Shown one piece after another: positions 18,500 through 25,808 of a stretch of DNA of 64,000 bases. The translations under genes and the position numbers were made by a program. The notes below the pieces were generated by a model. It did not search any database. It saw only the letters and a list, made by a program, of their open reading frames with translations, and was not told where the DNA came from. Position 1 is the stretch's first letter; every line of letters starts with the position of its first letter. Source of the DNA: Lysinibacillus sp. FSL W8-0992 (lineage in GTDB: Bacteria > Bacillota > Bacilli > Bacillales_A > Planococcaceae); NCBI RefSeq assembly GCF_038008685.1, contig NZ_JBBOZQ010000001.1, forward strand, positions 2,480,001 through 2,544,000, written 5' to 3'.

Positions 18500-19315
18500 G
18501 TGGAAATTGTAACGGAAAAATTAATTATGATTGCTTTATTTATTCTCATCATTCATTCAATCGAAACCCTTGCGTATGCAGTCCGTTTATCAGGAGCACG
18601 TGTAAGGTTGCTAGCTTCAGCTTTATCGCTTTTTAATGTAATGGTAATGGTTTCGAGGCTAGCGAATATGATGCAACAACCATTTACAGGAAGTTTGGTG
18701 GATACAGCTCCTGCTGACAATGCGTTAGCCTATGTAGAAAACCAGTATCGCATTATTATTGGAGCGGCATCGATAGGAACTCTAATAGGGATATTATTAC
18801 TGCCAACGTTCGTAGCCATCTTTTCGCGAGGGATAATCCATTTGGCTGAGGAAAGAGGTTCGATCCCAGCTTTATTGAAAAAAGGATTTACGCTTGAATA
18901 TGTAAGACGTGGAATTAAACATATTCGTAAGCCAAGTTTTTCGTATTTAAAGGGAATTGGCTTACGAGATATTCCAGTAAAATTATTTGTCATTAACATT
19001 GTCATTACAGCGATTTATACGATTGGCGTTTTATCAGCTTTATATGCTGGGTTATTAGTACCCGAATTAAGTAACACTGCTGTCATGGCGTCTGGACTAA
19101 TCAATGGGATGGCGACGATTTTGTTAATTATTTTTATTGATCCTAAAATTTCAATACTTGCTGATGATGTGATCAACAAGCGGGGTAGCTATTTAGATTT
19201 AAAAAGAGCGTCTGTTATGATGATGACATCCAGATTTTTAGGAACGATTTTGGCGCAAGTTTTATTTATACCTGGGGCACATTATGTTGCTTGGTTTGCG
19301 AAGCTTATTACTTAA
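18500..19315 (+). CDS. amj: Alternate lipid II flippase Amj (YdaH family)
   Basis: Polytopic membrane protein, 271 aa, of the DUF2837/Amj family. In B. subtilis Amj flips lipid II for peptidoglycan synthesis when MurJ is missing or inhibited. It shows about six membrane helices and the family features SIETLAYAVRLSGARV at the N-terminus, FSRGIIHLAEE, GLRDIPVKLF and FIDPKISILADDV. It starts with GTG 18500 behind a weak ribosome site; TTG 18506 is an alternative. The ECF-type promoter upstream fits induction by envelope stress. Confidence 0.88.
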   Translation: MEIVTEKLIMIALFILIIHSIETLAYAVRLSGARVRLLASALSLFNVMVMVSRLANMMQQPFTGSLVDTAPADNALAYVENQYRIIIGAASIGTLIGILLLPTFVAIFSRGIIHLAEERGSIPALLKKGFTLEYVRRGIKHIRKPSFSYLKGIGLRDIPVKLFVINIVITAIYTIGVLSALYAGLLVPELSNTAVMASGLINGMATILLIIFIDPKISILADDVINKRGSYLDLKRASVMMMTSRFLGTILAQVLFIPGAHYVAWFAKLIT

Positions 19316-19385
19316 TTGCTAAGAAGGAATTCGCTTTTAAAACGAGAATTTAAATGAATAATGAATGGATAGGAAGGTGACTTTT

Positions 19386-19736
19386 ATGAATATAAAGGGC
19401 TTTGGAGGGATTTTTTGGAGAACTAAAGATTTAGAGGATATTAAACAATGGTACAGTAAAGTTCTAAATGTGGAAATGGAAGGTTGGAATGGTGCCATTA
19501 TTACACCACAAGCAGGCAATGAAACGATTTTTTCCTTCTTTACCGAGGATGATCGTTATTTTCCATTAGAACAACAAGTGATGTTAAACTTCCAAGTTGA
19601 AAATTTAGATGACAGTATTAAACATCTAGAGAAATTGGGTGTTCCTTTTGTAAAGGAAAAAGAGGTTAGTGAATTTGGAAATTTCATTTGGATTGAAGAT
19701 CCAGAGGGCAGACGAATTGAGCTATGGGAGAAGTAA
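19386..19736 (+). CDS. VOC (glyoxalase/bleomycin-resistance) superfamily protein
   Basis: 116-aa single vicinal-oxygen-chelate domain. It has the beta-alpha-beta-beta-beta pattern, with FWRTKDLEDIKQWYSKVL in the first module, QVMLNFQVENLDDSI at the second, and the usual ending FIWIEDPEGRRIELWE. Metal-binding residues are not all clear, so the protein may be an enzyme or a binding protein. GGAAGGTGA precedes ATG 19386; an in-frame ATG at 19365 lies before that site. It may follow amj without its own promoter. Confidence 0.85.
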   Translation: MNIKGFGGIFWRTKDLEDIKQWYSKVLNVEMEGWNGAIITPQAGNETIFSFFTEDDRYFPLEQQVMLNFQVENLDDSIKHLEKLGVPFVKEKEVSEFGNFIWIEDPEGRRIELWEK

Positions 19737-19790
19737 ACGAATAGAAATTCGTTAACAGGCAACATGGACATTTTTAAAAAATGAATTTTT

Positions 19791-19825
19791 AAGGCACATT
19801 TTCCACAAGAGGATGTGCCTTTTTC
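19791..19825 (+). terminator. Terminator after the VOC gene
   Basis: AAGGCACAT and ATGTGCCTT form a stem followed by TTTT. Confidence 0.85.
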
Positions 19826-19888
19826 ATGTCTTTAGAAGAACCCATTTTGCATTTTGTAAATTATAATTAACTTAATGCAATTTATATA

Positions 19889-19917
19889 TTGCAAAAAGCA
19901 ATGTTGTTTTATATAAT
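19889..19917 (+). promoter_or_regulatory. SigA-type promoter
   Basis: TTGCAA (19889-19894), a 17-nt spacer and TATAAT (19912-19917), 29 bases before the membrane-protein gene at 19947. This is one of the best housekeeping promoters in the window. Confidence 0.75.
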
Positions 19918-19946
19918 AAAATTAATAAAACGAATGGAGGCAAATT

Positions 19947-20450
19947 ATGGCTGCAAGACAGAAGAAGCAAGTTGATGAACGTGTGAAAAATTTACAAAAT
20001 AAAATATACAAAGAAGTTTATGTATTGATCATGATTGTATGTTCAATATCAATCTTAATTAAATTCTTTAAAATGGGTGTGTCCTTGGATAATGTAATAA
20101 CAGAGTGGTTGATTATATTTATATCATCTGTCTATTATTATGTTAGAACGGCTTATCTTGGCATATTGACTGATGAAATAGAGGTTCACGATAGTAATAG
20201 CAAAGTCAAATTAGGAACAAAAAATGTACTTTTTGGTGTTGCATTTGGTTTAGTTTTTGCAATTATTTTAGGACTTAACAGTGCTTTCAATTATGCAGAC
20301 AGCACACAACAAGCTATAGAATATTTCTTCGTTGTCTTTTTAGTATCTCTACTTATATATGTGCCATTTTTTGCAGGGTTTTTGGGATTATCGTATATGG
20401 CTGCTAAAAAGAAAAGTGATCAAGTCGTACAAAAAAATTTAGAAGATTAA
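19947..20450 (+). CDS. Small membrane protein paired with an HTH regulator (DUF6773-like)
   Basis: 167-aa protein with a basic N-terminus (MAARQKKQVDERVKN) and four predicted membrane helices near residues 25-47, 52-70, 91-110 and 125-150, plus a lysine-rich tail. Its architecture and its partnership with a short XRE regulator resemble DUF6773-type proteins. A good SigA promoter and GGAGGC precede it. The role is unknown. It could anchor or respond to the regulator encoded immediately downstream. Confidence 0.7.
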   Translation: MAARQKKQVDERVKNLQNKIYKEVYVLIMIVCSISILIKFFKMGVSLDNVITEWLIIFISSVYYYVRTAYLGILTDEIEVHDSNSKVKLGTKNVLFGVAFGLVFAIILGLNSAFNYADSTQQAIEYFFVVFLVSLLIYVPFFAGFLGLSYMAAKKKSDQVVQKNLED

Positions 20451-20465
20451 CAAGTGGTGATAAGC

Positions 20466-20660
20466 ATGAAAAATATCCGTTTAAAAATGGCTCGAATAGA
20501 ACATGATCTGTCACAAGAAGATTTAGCACAAAAAGTAGGGGTTACTCGACAAACTATCGGCTTAATTGAAGTAGGTAAATATAATCCGACATTAAACTTA
20601 TGTATTGCAATCTGTAAAACGTTAAATAAAACGTTGGATGAATTGTTTTGGGAAGAGTAA
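20466..20660 (+). CDS. Short XRE-family HTH regulator
   Basis: 64-aa protein that is almost only a helix-turn-helix (LSQEDLAQKVGVTRQTIGLIE) followed by the family ending CKTLNKTLDELFW. Such YvaO/Xre-like minimal repressors usually control their own operon. GGTGAT lies just before ATG 20466; an in-frame GTG at 20454 overlaps that region and is less likely. It follows the membrane-protein gene by 15 bases and ends at a strong terminator. Confidence 0.88.
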   Translation: MKNIRLKMARIEHDLSQEDLAQKVGVTRQTIGLIEVGKYNPTLNLCIAICKTLNKTLDELFWEE

Positions 20661-20666
20661 ATTAAA

Positions 20667-20705
20667 GAAAACCTCCATTTTGAACATTGTCAAAGTGGAG
20701 GTTTT
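20667..20705 (+). terminator. Terminator after the HTH gene
   Basis: AAAACCTCCA and TGGAGGTTTT form the stem, seven bases after the stop codon. Confidence 0.85.
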
Positions 20706-20761
20706 ACTATATTTGAGGGAAATCAAAAGTTAAAATTACTGCAATTGTGTTCAAACAAAAG

Positions 20762-20905
20762 ATAAATACTGCGGTTGATTTCCGCTACGGGCGAGCGCTT
20801 TCCGCGGGCACAACGTAAGTCGCAACCCTCGCTAACGCGCGGTTTGTTGCGTCTCACAATGCGTGCGTTCCCGCAGGAGTCGCCCTCCCTTCGCTCCAAT
20901 CAACT
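20762..20905. repeat. GC-rich dispersed repeat, copy A
   Basis: A 144-bp block, far richer in GC than its surroundings, running from ATAAATACTGCGGTTGATT to CTCCAATCAACT. The ends form a short inverted repeat (GTTGATT / AATCAAC). A near-identical copy lies 236 bp downstream without any indel. It has no credible reading frame. Related elements are common in Bacillaceae genomes, as far as I recall. Confidence 0.9.
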
Positions 20906-20997
20906 TATTAAAGTTAAAGCTTCAAAAGAATAAAAAATAGAAAGAAGTGTCGAGTTACTTTTCCATGCCTTTAAATAATTATCGCTTTTTAATAGAC

Positions 20998-21141
20998 ATA
21001 AATAGTGCGGTTGATTTCCGCTACGGGTGGGCGCTTTCCGCGGGCACACCGTAAGTCGCAACCCTCGCTAACGCGCGGTTTGTTGCGTCTCACAATGCGT
21101 GCGTTCCCGCAGGAGTCGCCCGTCCTCCGCTCCAATCAACT
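20998..21141. repeat. GC-rich dispersed repeat, copy B
   Basis: Second copy of the 144-bp element, same orientation as copy A, with fewer than ten substitutions that I can see. It ends 21 bases beyond the stop codon of the ABC ATPase gene, where it may form a structured transcript end. Between the copies lie 92 bp of ordinary AT-rich sequence. Apart from a terminator and the two repeats, 20661-21162 holds no gene. Confidence 0.9.
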
Positions 21142-21162
21142 GAATATGTTGGCAAAGAGAGG

Positions 21163-21801
21163 TCAGACGGGACTTTCTGTTAACACGCCTTCACGCAACC
21201 TAAATACTTGATCACATAATGATTCAATATCGATTTTATTATGTGAAGTTAATAATATGGTAGCACCTCGCTGTTTTTCAGCGTTAATAATGTTATAAAC
21301 ATTTTGGACAGAATCTTCGTCCAAAGCATTCATTGGCTCATCTAGTAAAATTAATTCTGGTGTTTCCATAATGCTTTGAGCAATTGCTAGTTTTTGTTTC
21401 ATGCCAAGAGAGTACGCTTTGACAGGCCGTTTATCTTCTGGGTCTAAACCTACTTTTGATATCGCAGCTTTTATCTCTTGGTCAGTAATTTGCTTACGTA
21501 TTGATGCTAAAAAATTCAAGTTGGAAAACCCTGAATAATGCTCTAAAAATCCTGGTTTTTCAAGAATAACACTTGCACTTTTAGGAAATGAAATATCTCG
21601 ATGTAACACATCCCCGAATAATTTTACGGTTCCGACACTCGGTTTTACTAAGCCACAAATAACGCGAAATAACATCGATTTCCCTGAACCGTTATGACCA
21701 ACAAAGCCATAAATTTTCCCTCGTTCTAGCTGAAAGTTTATATTTTGAAGCACAGTCCTTCCTTTAATCACCTTAGAAACGTTGGATACTTCAATTGACA
21801 T
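21163..21801 (-). CDS. ABC transporter ATP-binding protein
   Basis: 212-aa ATPase that powers the three membrane proteins encoded upstream. It has Walker A GHNGSGKS, Q-loop region SVILEKPGF, signature YSLGMKQKL, Walker B LILLDEPMNALD and H-loop TSHN. It resembles the BcrA/CcmA-like ATPases of ABC-2 exporters and self-immunity systems. It is the last gene of the operon, 12 bases after the third permease gene, and its ribosome site GGGAGGTTACG precedes the ATG. The substrate is unknown; the exported proteins at the operon head are candidates. Confidence 0.92.
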   Translation of the reverse strand: MSIEVSNVSKVIKGRTVLQNINFQLERGKIYGFVGHNGSGKSMLFRVICGLVKPSVGTVKLFGDVLHRDISFPKSASVILEKPGFLEHYSGFSNLNFLASIRKQITDQEIKAAISKVGLDPEDKRPVKAYSLGMKQKLAIAQSIMETPELILLDEPMNALDEDSVQNVYNIINAEKQRGATILLTSHNKIDIESLCDQVFRLREGVLTESPV

Positions 21802-21813
21802 ATCGTAACCTCC

Positions 21814-22512
21814 CTAGAAGTAATCTTTTTTTAATCCGAAGCGAACAATGAGTAGACACATCATACAAATTAATAGCCCTTCGATAAATAAAACAATAGC
21901 GACCATGTTTGCCTCGAAATTTCCCATTAGCCCATAATAGAAAGGAATATAAGGAGCGGATTGCTTAATACCCGCAAAAAATAGAATGATCAGTAGCACA
22001 GATGCAATTTTACCTGAAAACAATAATTCGATTATTTTCCAAAGCAAAGCATGACAGTACATATTGATACACAGAATCAATGCCTGTAGCACAATTAAGA
22101 TATCAAATTGTAGTGTCACGTGAGCTTTTAAAAAAAGGAAGAAGCTCATGAGATAAGTGATTGCGACATAGCATGCAGTGAATATAAGTAGAATTAGCAG
22201 CCGATTAAGCCAAAACCAGCTTTTTGTTGGATAGCGTAATAGCATATTGTATGAAAAAGAAGTGGAGCGAGGCTTCCAAATAATTTGAATTAAAAGCACA
22301 TAACCAAACCATAGCAAAGTCCAGTACATCCAAGTAAGTTCCTCCACTTGTCCCAAAAGGACAGTAAATGCTTGGCGCAATGTCATGCCATCAAAAAGTG
22401 ATGTCATATAGAGTAACAATAAAGTAGTACATAATGGGTAGACGATACAAATACAACAAATTTTAAGGGCATCTTCTCTCAGTAGTTTCCACTCTAACGA
22501 AAATGTTGTCAT
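21814..22512 (-). CDS. ABC-2-type membrane protein 3 of the exported-protein operon
   Basis: 232-aa integral membrane protein with about six helices and few charged residues outside the loops. No known permease motif was recognised. The start overlaps the previous gene by four bases (ATGA), showing translational coupling. With the two preceding membrane genes it should form the membrane part of one ABC transporter. The three permease sequences are not obviously alike, so this is not simple duplication. Confidence 0.75.
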   Translation of the reverse strand: MTTFSLEWKLLREDALKICCICIVYPLCTTLLLLYMTSLFDGMTLRQAFTVLLGQVEELTWMYWTLLWFGYVLLIQIIWKPRSTSFSYNMLLRYPTKSWFWLNRLLILLIFTACYVAITYLMSFFLFLKAHVTLQFDILIVLQALILCINMYCHALLWKIIELLFSGKIASVLLIILFFAGIKQSAPYIPFYYGLMGNFEANMVAIVLFIEGLLICMMCLLIVRFGLKKDYF

Positions 22513-23246
22513 GAATCATCATCTCGCACGTAAAAGTCTAGTTTATTGACTAAATAATGAATGGCATTGATTAACAATATCATAACGGCGACTAATATAA
22601 AGAATGTACTAATAGGTGACGTAAATTCACTTTTATAAAATAAAATAGGCACAATGTGTAGTGTGATTTTATCAACCATAAAAAGAGTCATGACTAAAAT
22701 CAAACTAATAAAATTATTTTTAAGTAGTTGTTGGAGCACTATGTATAGCAAACCACAAATAGCCGTAACACAATAAAACATATAGATAAAGTAAAGCAAT
22801 GAACCGTTTTCTTTAGGCTCAGGCACATATAATAATAGGGCACTGTAATTTGTGATATAGGGATAGAATAACCACTTCGCTAGCGATGTGCTCAACAAAC
22901 TACTTCCGAAAACAATAGCTGTAAAAAAGGCAGTCACCATAAAAATAAAGCAAATTTTATACGAAGCGAATTGCTGGCGGTGACGATACCTTCTAAGCAA
23001 TAGCCAATCATTGTCTTTAGATGAAAAAGGCGCTAATAATATTAAAAATAATAGTGTATAGTAATTTTCATAACGAGAGGCTAATATAAAGTCTTTCAGT
23101 GTATGCCATGTGGTTACTACTGACGTGATTGGGAATACTGCAATCAACTGTAGCAATATTATAAAAATGGCAACAATCCAAAAAAGCATCCTTTTAAAGC
23201 GAATATCCTGTAGACAATACGCGCAGTACTTATAATACATCTTCAT
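22509..23246 (-). CDS. ABC-2-type membrane protein 2 of the exported-protein operon
   Basis: 245-aa membrane protein with about six helices, starting MKMYYKYCAYCLQDI. It has an aromatic, hydrophobic composition and a conserved-looking PFSSKDNDWLLLRRYRHRQQ cytoplasmic loop between helices 2 and 3, as in the coupling region of ABC-2 permeases. The start lies inside the end of the previous gene (17-bp overlap), so translation is coupled. ATG 23240 is an alternative start. Function is inferred from context only. Confidence 0.72.
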   Translation of the reverse strand: MKMYYKYCAYCLQDIRFKRMLFWIVAIFIILLQLIAVFPITSVVTTWHTLKDFILASRYENYYTLLFLILLAPFSSKDNDWLLLRRYRHRQQFASYKICFIFMVTAFFTAIVFGSSLLSTSLAKWLFYPYITNYSALLLYVPEPKENGSLLYFIYMFYCVTAICGLLYIVLQQLLKNNFISLILVMTLFMVDKITLHIVPILFYKSEFTSPISTFFILVAVMILLINAIHYLVNKLDFYVRDDDS

Positions 23247-24123
23247 GTTTCTTCATCCCAATTAAGTAAATGACAAATGTAAGTAATATTTGCAACAGAA
23301 ATTCAGTAACCATAATGGAAATGGAGTTGTCTCCATGTATACCTTCCGGGGCTAAAAAGTAAAATGGAGCCCATTTTGGGTGATTGGCAGCTAAAAACCA
23401 AAGGCTAGTATAAATAATTTGCGGCATAAAAATTAATAAATAATAATTTTTAATAAACATAGATAGGGCTAGTCCTAGACAAACATACGCACTAGCAAAC
23501 AATCCTCCGATAATATAAAATACAGCAACATATGCATATGGAGACATGCTTAGTAAATCCGAAAAAAGAGGTTGAATATCGCCTTTAAAAACACTTATAG
23601 CATTATCTGGTATTGCCAAAGTTCCTTCTACAAACCCTTTATAAATATTGGCATAGGCTGTATAGTCCCAATGATTCGTAAATAGATTAACAAGCACTAT
23701 ACCAAGACATAGTGGCAGTATGAACATAAAAAAGGCAGTTAGAAAAGTAGTAGCAAACTTTGCAGTGTAATATTTTTGTCTATCCATGCGCATAAAAATA
23801 AAATGTTGATAGCCGCTTTTTCTTTCACGATAAATGGAATCCACGAGTGCAATTGAAATCAACAATGGATAAAGAAAATAATACAAATCAGATGGGAAAT
23901 TATTAGTAAAACCGAGCCATTGTTTATGCGGAGATACAAAATTGAGCACATCATCAACAATAGGTTTTTCATATCGTTGATTAAAAAGTCTCTCTGTTAA
24001 TAAATATTCTTCATTATGCTCTTTTACACCTATAAGCACAGCAATCACAACAACTAATAATAAGGCACAAATGCTAAGATAAAAGTTTTTATTTTTAAAC
24101 AGCTTTTTATATTCAATAAGCAT
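23230..24123 (-). CDS. ABC-2-type membrane protein 1 of the exported-protein operon
   Basis: 297-aa membrane protein. One N-terminal helix follows MLIEYKKLFKNKNFYLS; a long extracytoplasmic loop and about five further helices follow, the topology of ABC-2 permeases. The cytoplasmic segment YRERKSGYQHFIFMRMDRQK resembles the conserved region after helix 2 of that family. AGGAGG lies seven bases before ATG 24123; a longer reading to 24228 has no ribosome site and would nearly touch the preceding gene. The 111-bp gap before this start holds a small ATAGGG/CCCTAT hairpin that could reduce permease expression relative to the exported proteins. Confidence 0.8.
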   Translation of the reverse strand: MLIEYKKLFKNKNFYLSICALLLVVVIAVLIGVKEHNEEYLLTERLFNQRYEKPIVDDVLNFVSPHKQWLGFTNNFPSDLYYFLYPLLISIALVDSIYRERKSGYQHFIFMRMDRQKYYTAKFATTFLTAFFMFILPLCLGIVLVNLFTNHWDYTAYANIYKGFVEGTLAIPDNAISVFKGDIQPLFSDLLSMSPYAYVAVFYIIGGLFASAYVCLGLALSMFIKNYYLLIFMPQIIYTSLWFLAANHPKWAPFYFLAPEGIHGDNSISIMVTEFLLQILLTFVIYLIGMKKHEDVL

Positions 24124-24234
24124 TGATATCCTCCTATTCAAAGAATAGGGCCGTCCAGGATAGACCACCCTATCAATAATGCTGATAAAAGAATCACTAT
24201 CAATGTTGTTATATAATAAATTGTGCATGCTATA

Positions 24235-24627
24235 TTATCGTGTGTCTGGATAAAAACTTCCTGAAATACTTACTTCAAAAAGGGCAAATCTTGAATTTTC
24301 TGCTACAAGAGTTACATTGCCGCCAACAGCACTTTGATCTACTGTGAAGAGCCGTGTATCATTATCCGTTACTCTTGTAGTTGTTGGAGATACTTTTGCT
24401 CCTTTAGCATCCACAATCCACATATTTGCAGTGTAATTTTTATCAACTATAGCGTTTTCTACTTTTGATTGACTAGTATTGTCTTTTGTTCCGGTTGCTA
24501 AACTAATATCACCTGAAAATTTCGGCAGTTCCTTCGCATAGGTGATAGCACTCGTCCCTGCACTTGCTATACCTGAACTAACCAATAAACCTAAAGCACA
24601 AACTGTTGTTGCTAGTCTTTTCTTCAT
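24235..24627 (-). CDS. Small exported protein, second tandem copy (DUF2712-like)
   Basis: 130-aa protein with a clear Sec signal peptide (MKKRLATTVCALGLLVSSG, cleavage near ASA-G) and a mature part of about 105 residues with no cysteine. It contains LATGTKDNTSQSKVENAI, NMWIVDAKG, TDNDTRLFTVD, SAVGGNVTLVAEN and the ending SGSFYPDTR. It is closely related to the protein encoded just upstream. The beta-rich pattern resembles DUF2712-type secreted proteins, which I recall beside ABC transporter genes. A bacteriocin-like or surface role is possible; none is proven. Its leader is also duplicated. Confidence 0.8.
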   Translation of the reverse strand: MKKRLATTVCALGLLVSSGIASAGTSAITYAKELPKFSGDISLATGTKDNTSQSKVENAIVDKNYTANMWIVDAKGAKVSPTTTRVTDNDTRLFTVDQSAVGGNVTLVAENSRFALFEVSISGSFYPDTR

Positions 24628-24698
24628 AAAAAACCAACTCCTTCATTGAATTTTGCTGAAAATAAACTGAAAGCAACACAACAACATTGCAACAAAAA
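24628..24698 (-). repeat. Duplicated leader of the exported-protein genes, copy 2
   Basis: The 71 bases before the second exported-protein gene align without gaps to those before the first, with about 55 identities by eye. The conserved blocks are TTGTTGC, TGTTGCTTT, GTTTATT and GAAGGAGTTG. Conservation outside the coding region suggests a shared promoter-proximal or RNA control element, or a recent duplication. Confidence 0.7.
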
Positions 24699-24757
24699 GA
24701 TTATCTTTATGGAAATTCGATAGGACAACCATCTATCTATACTTACATTCATTTATT

Positions 24758-25150
24758 TTATTTTGTATCTGGATAAAATCTCCCGGAAACTTCCACACTT
24801 ACACGTGTTATTTTATCATTTTCTGCTACAAGAGTTACATTGCCGCCGACTGCACTATCATCTACTGTAAAGAACCGTGTATCATTATCAGTTACATCTT
24901 TTGCAGTATTAGAAACCTTTTTCCCACTAGCATCCACAATCCACATAGTTGCCTCGTAATTTTGACCGACTATAGAGTTTTCAACTTTTGAGTCACTGTT
25001 ATTGTCTTTTGTTCCGGTCGCTAAATATATGTTCCTTTTAAACCCAGGCAGTTCCTTCGCATAGGTTATAGCATCAGTACCTGCACTTGCTGCACCGGCA
25101 CTAACTAATAATCCTAAAGCACAAACTGTTGTTGCTAGTCTTTTCTTCAT
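24758..25150 (-). CDS. Small exported protein, first tandem copy (DUF2712-like)
   Basis: 130-aa paralogue of the next gene. The signal peptide and the blocks LATGTKDNNSDSKVEN, MWIVDASGKKVS, TDNDTRFFTVDDSAVGG and SGRFYPDTK are shared, while the segment after the signal and the strand near residue 112 differ. It heads a six-gene operon with three membrane proteins and an ATPase. AAGGAG lies about ten bases before the ATG. The two proteins may be co-secreted partners, or one may be the effector and the other a protective or variant form. The family name is tentative. Confidence 0.8.
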   Translation of the reverse strand: MKKRLATTVCALGLLVSAGAASAGTDAITYAKELPGFKRNIYLATGTKDNNSDSKVENSIVGQNYEATMWIVDASGKKVSNTAKDVTDNDTRFFTVDDSAVGGNVTLVAENDKITRVSVEVSGRFYPDTK

Positions 25151-25221
25151 GTCAATTCAACTCCTTCTTTGTATTTTGATGAGAATAAACCAAAAGCAAC
25201 AAAACAACGAAGCAACAATAA
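25151..25221 (-). repeat. Duplicated leader of the exported-protein genes, copy 1
   Basis: Counterpart of the element before the second gene. It carries the same spaced GTTGC/GTTGTT motifs and the same ribosome site. The 313-bp stretch 25151-25463 otherwise holds only AT-rich sequence and the terminator of the yqfT-like gene; the operon promoter is probably in 25222-25400 but was not resolved. Confidence 0.7.
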
Positions 25222-25418
25222 ACATAGACATAGAGAAAGAGTATTTCATCCTCTAATTATCAATTATTATAAAATTCCAAACTTTCTATTTTCAATATTT
25301 TTGTAAAGAAAAATCTACTTTAATTTACTAAAAAGTTCAAAAAAATTTTAAAATATAGGTAGATTTTGGAGGATGTTTGTCAATGTAAGGATAAGAGGAA
25401 ACAATTTTCACTATTACA

Positions 25419-25457
25419 TAAAAAAAAGCCCGAAAGTCAAAACTGACTTTCGGGCTT
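25419..25457 (-). terminator. Terminator of the yqfT-like gene
   Basis: AAGCCCGAAAGTCA and TGACTTTCGGGCTT form a perfect 14-bp stem with a 4-nt loop. Read on the minus strand it is followed by a U run. It lies seven bases after the stop. Confidence 0.92.
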
Positions 25458-25463
25458 ACTATA

Positions 25464-25700
25464 TTATTTAGTAAATAGTGCAATAAGCTGGCGAGAACGT
25501 TTTCTTCCGAGAACGGCTTCCACTTCACTCAGTACTTCTTTTGGAATACCTAAAAAGAGCCAAGAAAATGAGAATTGCTCAAGATAAGGTCGAAGCTTTT
25601 TCACTTCTGACGTGCTAATTTCAAAACCTTCGGCACGCGCAATGGCAACTACTTCTTTATCAGTACTTTGAGATAATTGCTGTAAAAAATGAATACTCAC
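25464..25700 (-). CDS. Small YqfT-like (DUF2624) protein
   Basis: 78-aa soluble, helix-rich protein starting at GTG 25700, seven bases after AGGAGGG. It has EVVAIARAEGFEISTSEVKK followed by a hydrophobic helix and a basic segment GRKRSRQLIALF. The length and the helical pattern fit DUF2624 (YqfT), and its position between nfo and the zinc genes matches yqfT of B. subtilis, although here it is on the opposite strand. Function unknown. The DUF assignment is tentative. Confidence 0.6.
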   Translation of the reverse strand: MSIHFLQQLSQSTDKEVVAIARAEGFEISTSEVKKLRPYLEQFSFSWLFLGIPKEVLSEVEAVLGRKRSRQLIALFTK

Positions 25701-25730
25701 AACCAATCCCTCCTTTTAAGTTTTGTTTTC

Positions 25731-25759
25731 TTTACAAATATTGAACATTCATTTATACT
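25731..25759 (+). promoter_or_regulatory. SigA-type promoter of the zinc uptake operon
   Basis: TTTACA (25731-25736), a 17-nt spacer and TATACT (25754-25759), upstream of znuC. The predicted transcription start falls at the edge of the Zur box that follows. Confidence 0.6.
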
Positions 25760-25769
25760 TACAACTTGT

Positions 25770-25790
25770 AAATCGTAATGATTTTGAATT
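25770..25790 (+). promoter_or_regulatory. Zur box
   Basis: AAATCGTAATGATTTTGAAT matches the Bacillus Zur operator pattern AAATCGTAATNATTACGATT at all but a few positions in the right half. It overlaps the predicted transcription start of znuC-znuB-zur, a position suited to repression by zinc-loaded Zur. Confidence 0.75.
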
Positions 25791-25808
25791 AGAAAGAAGC
25801 GATCATGC

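Noticed and set aside
20762-21141. Insertion sequence or composite transposon formed by the two repeats
   Set aside because: No transposase frame lies in or between the copies and no target-site duplication was evident. The 92-bp interval carries no gene.
21005-21211. Plus-strand frame of 68 codons in repeat copy B
   Set aside because: It arises from the GC-rich repeat, is not kept as a gene in copy A, and runs into the 3' end of the ABC ATPase gene.
23230-24228. Longer start for the first permease gene
   Set aside because: The extra 35 codons have no ribosome site and no membrane or conserved features, whereas ATG 24123 has AGGAGG at good spacing.
24235-25150. Lactococcin 972 bacteriocin genes
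   Set aside because: The architecture is similar (Sec-exported protein plus ABC genes), but the mature sequences lack the Gly/Trp-rich lactococcin 972 features, and the large seven-helix immunity protein is absent.
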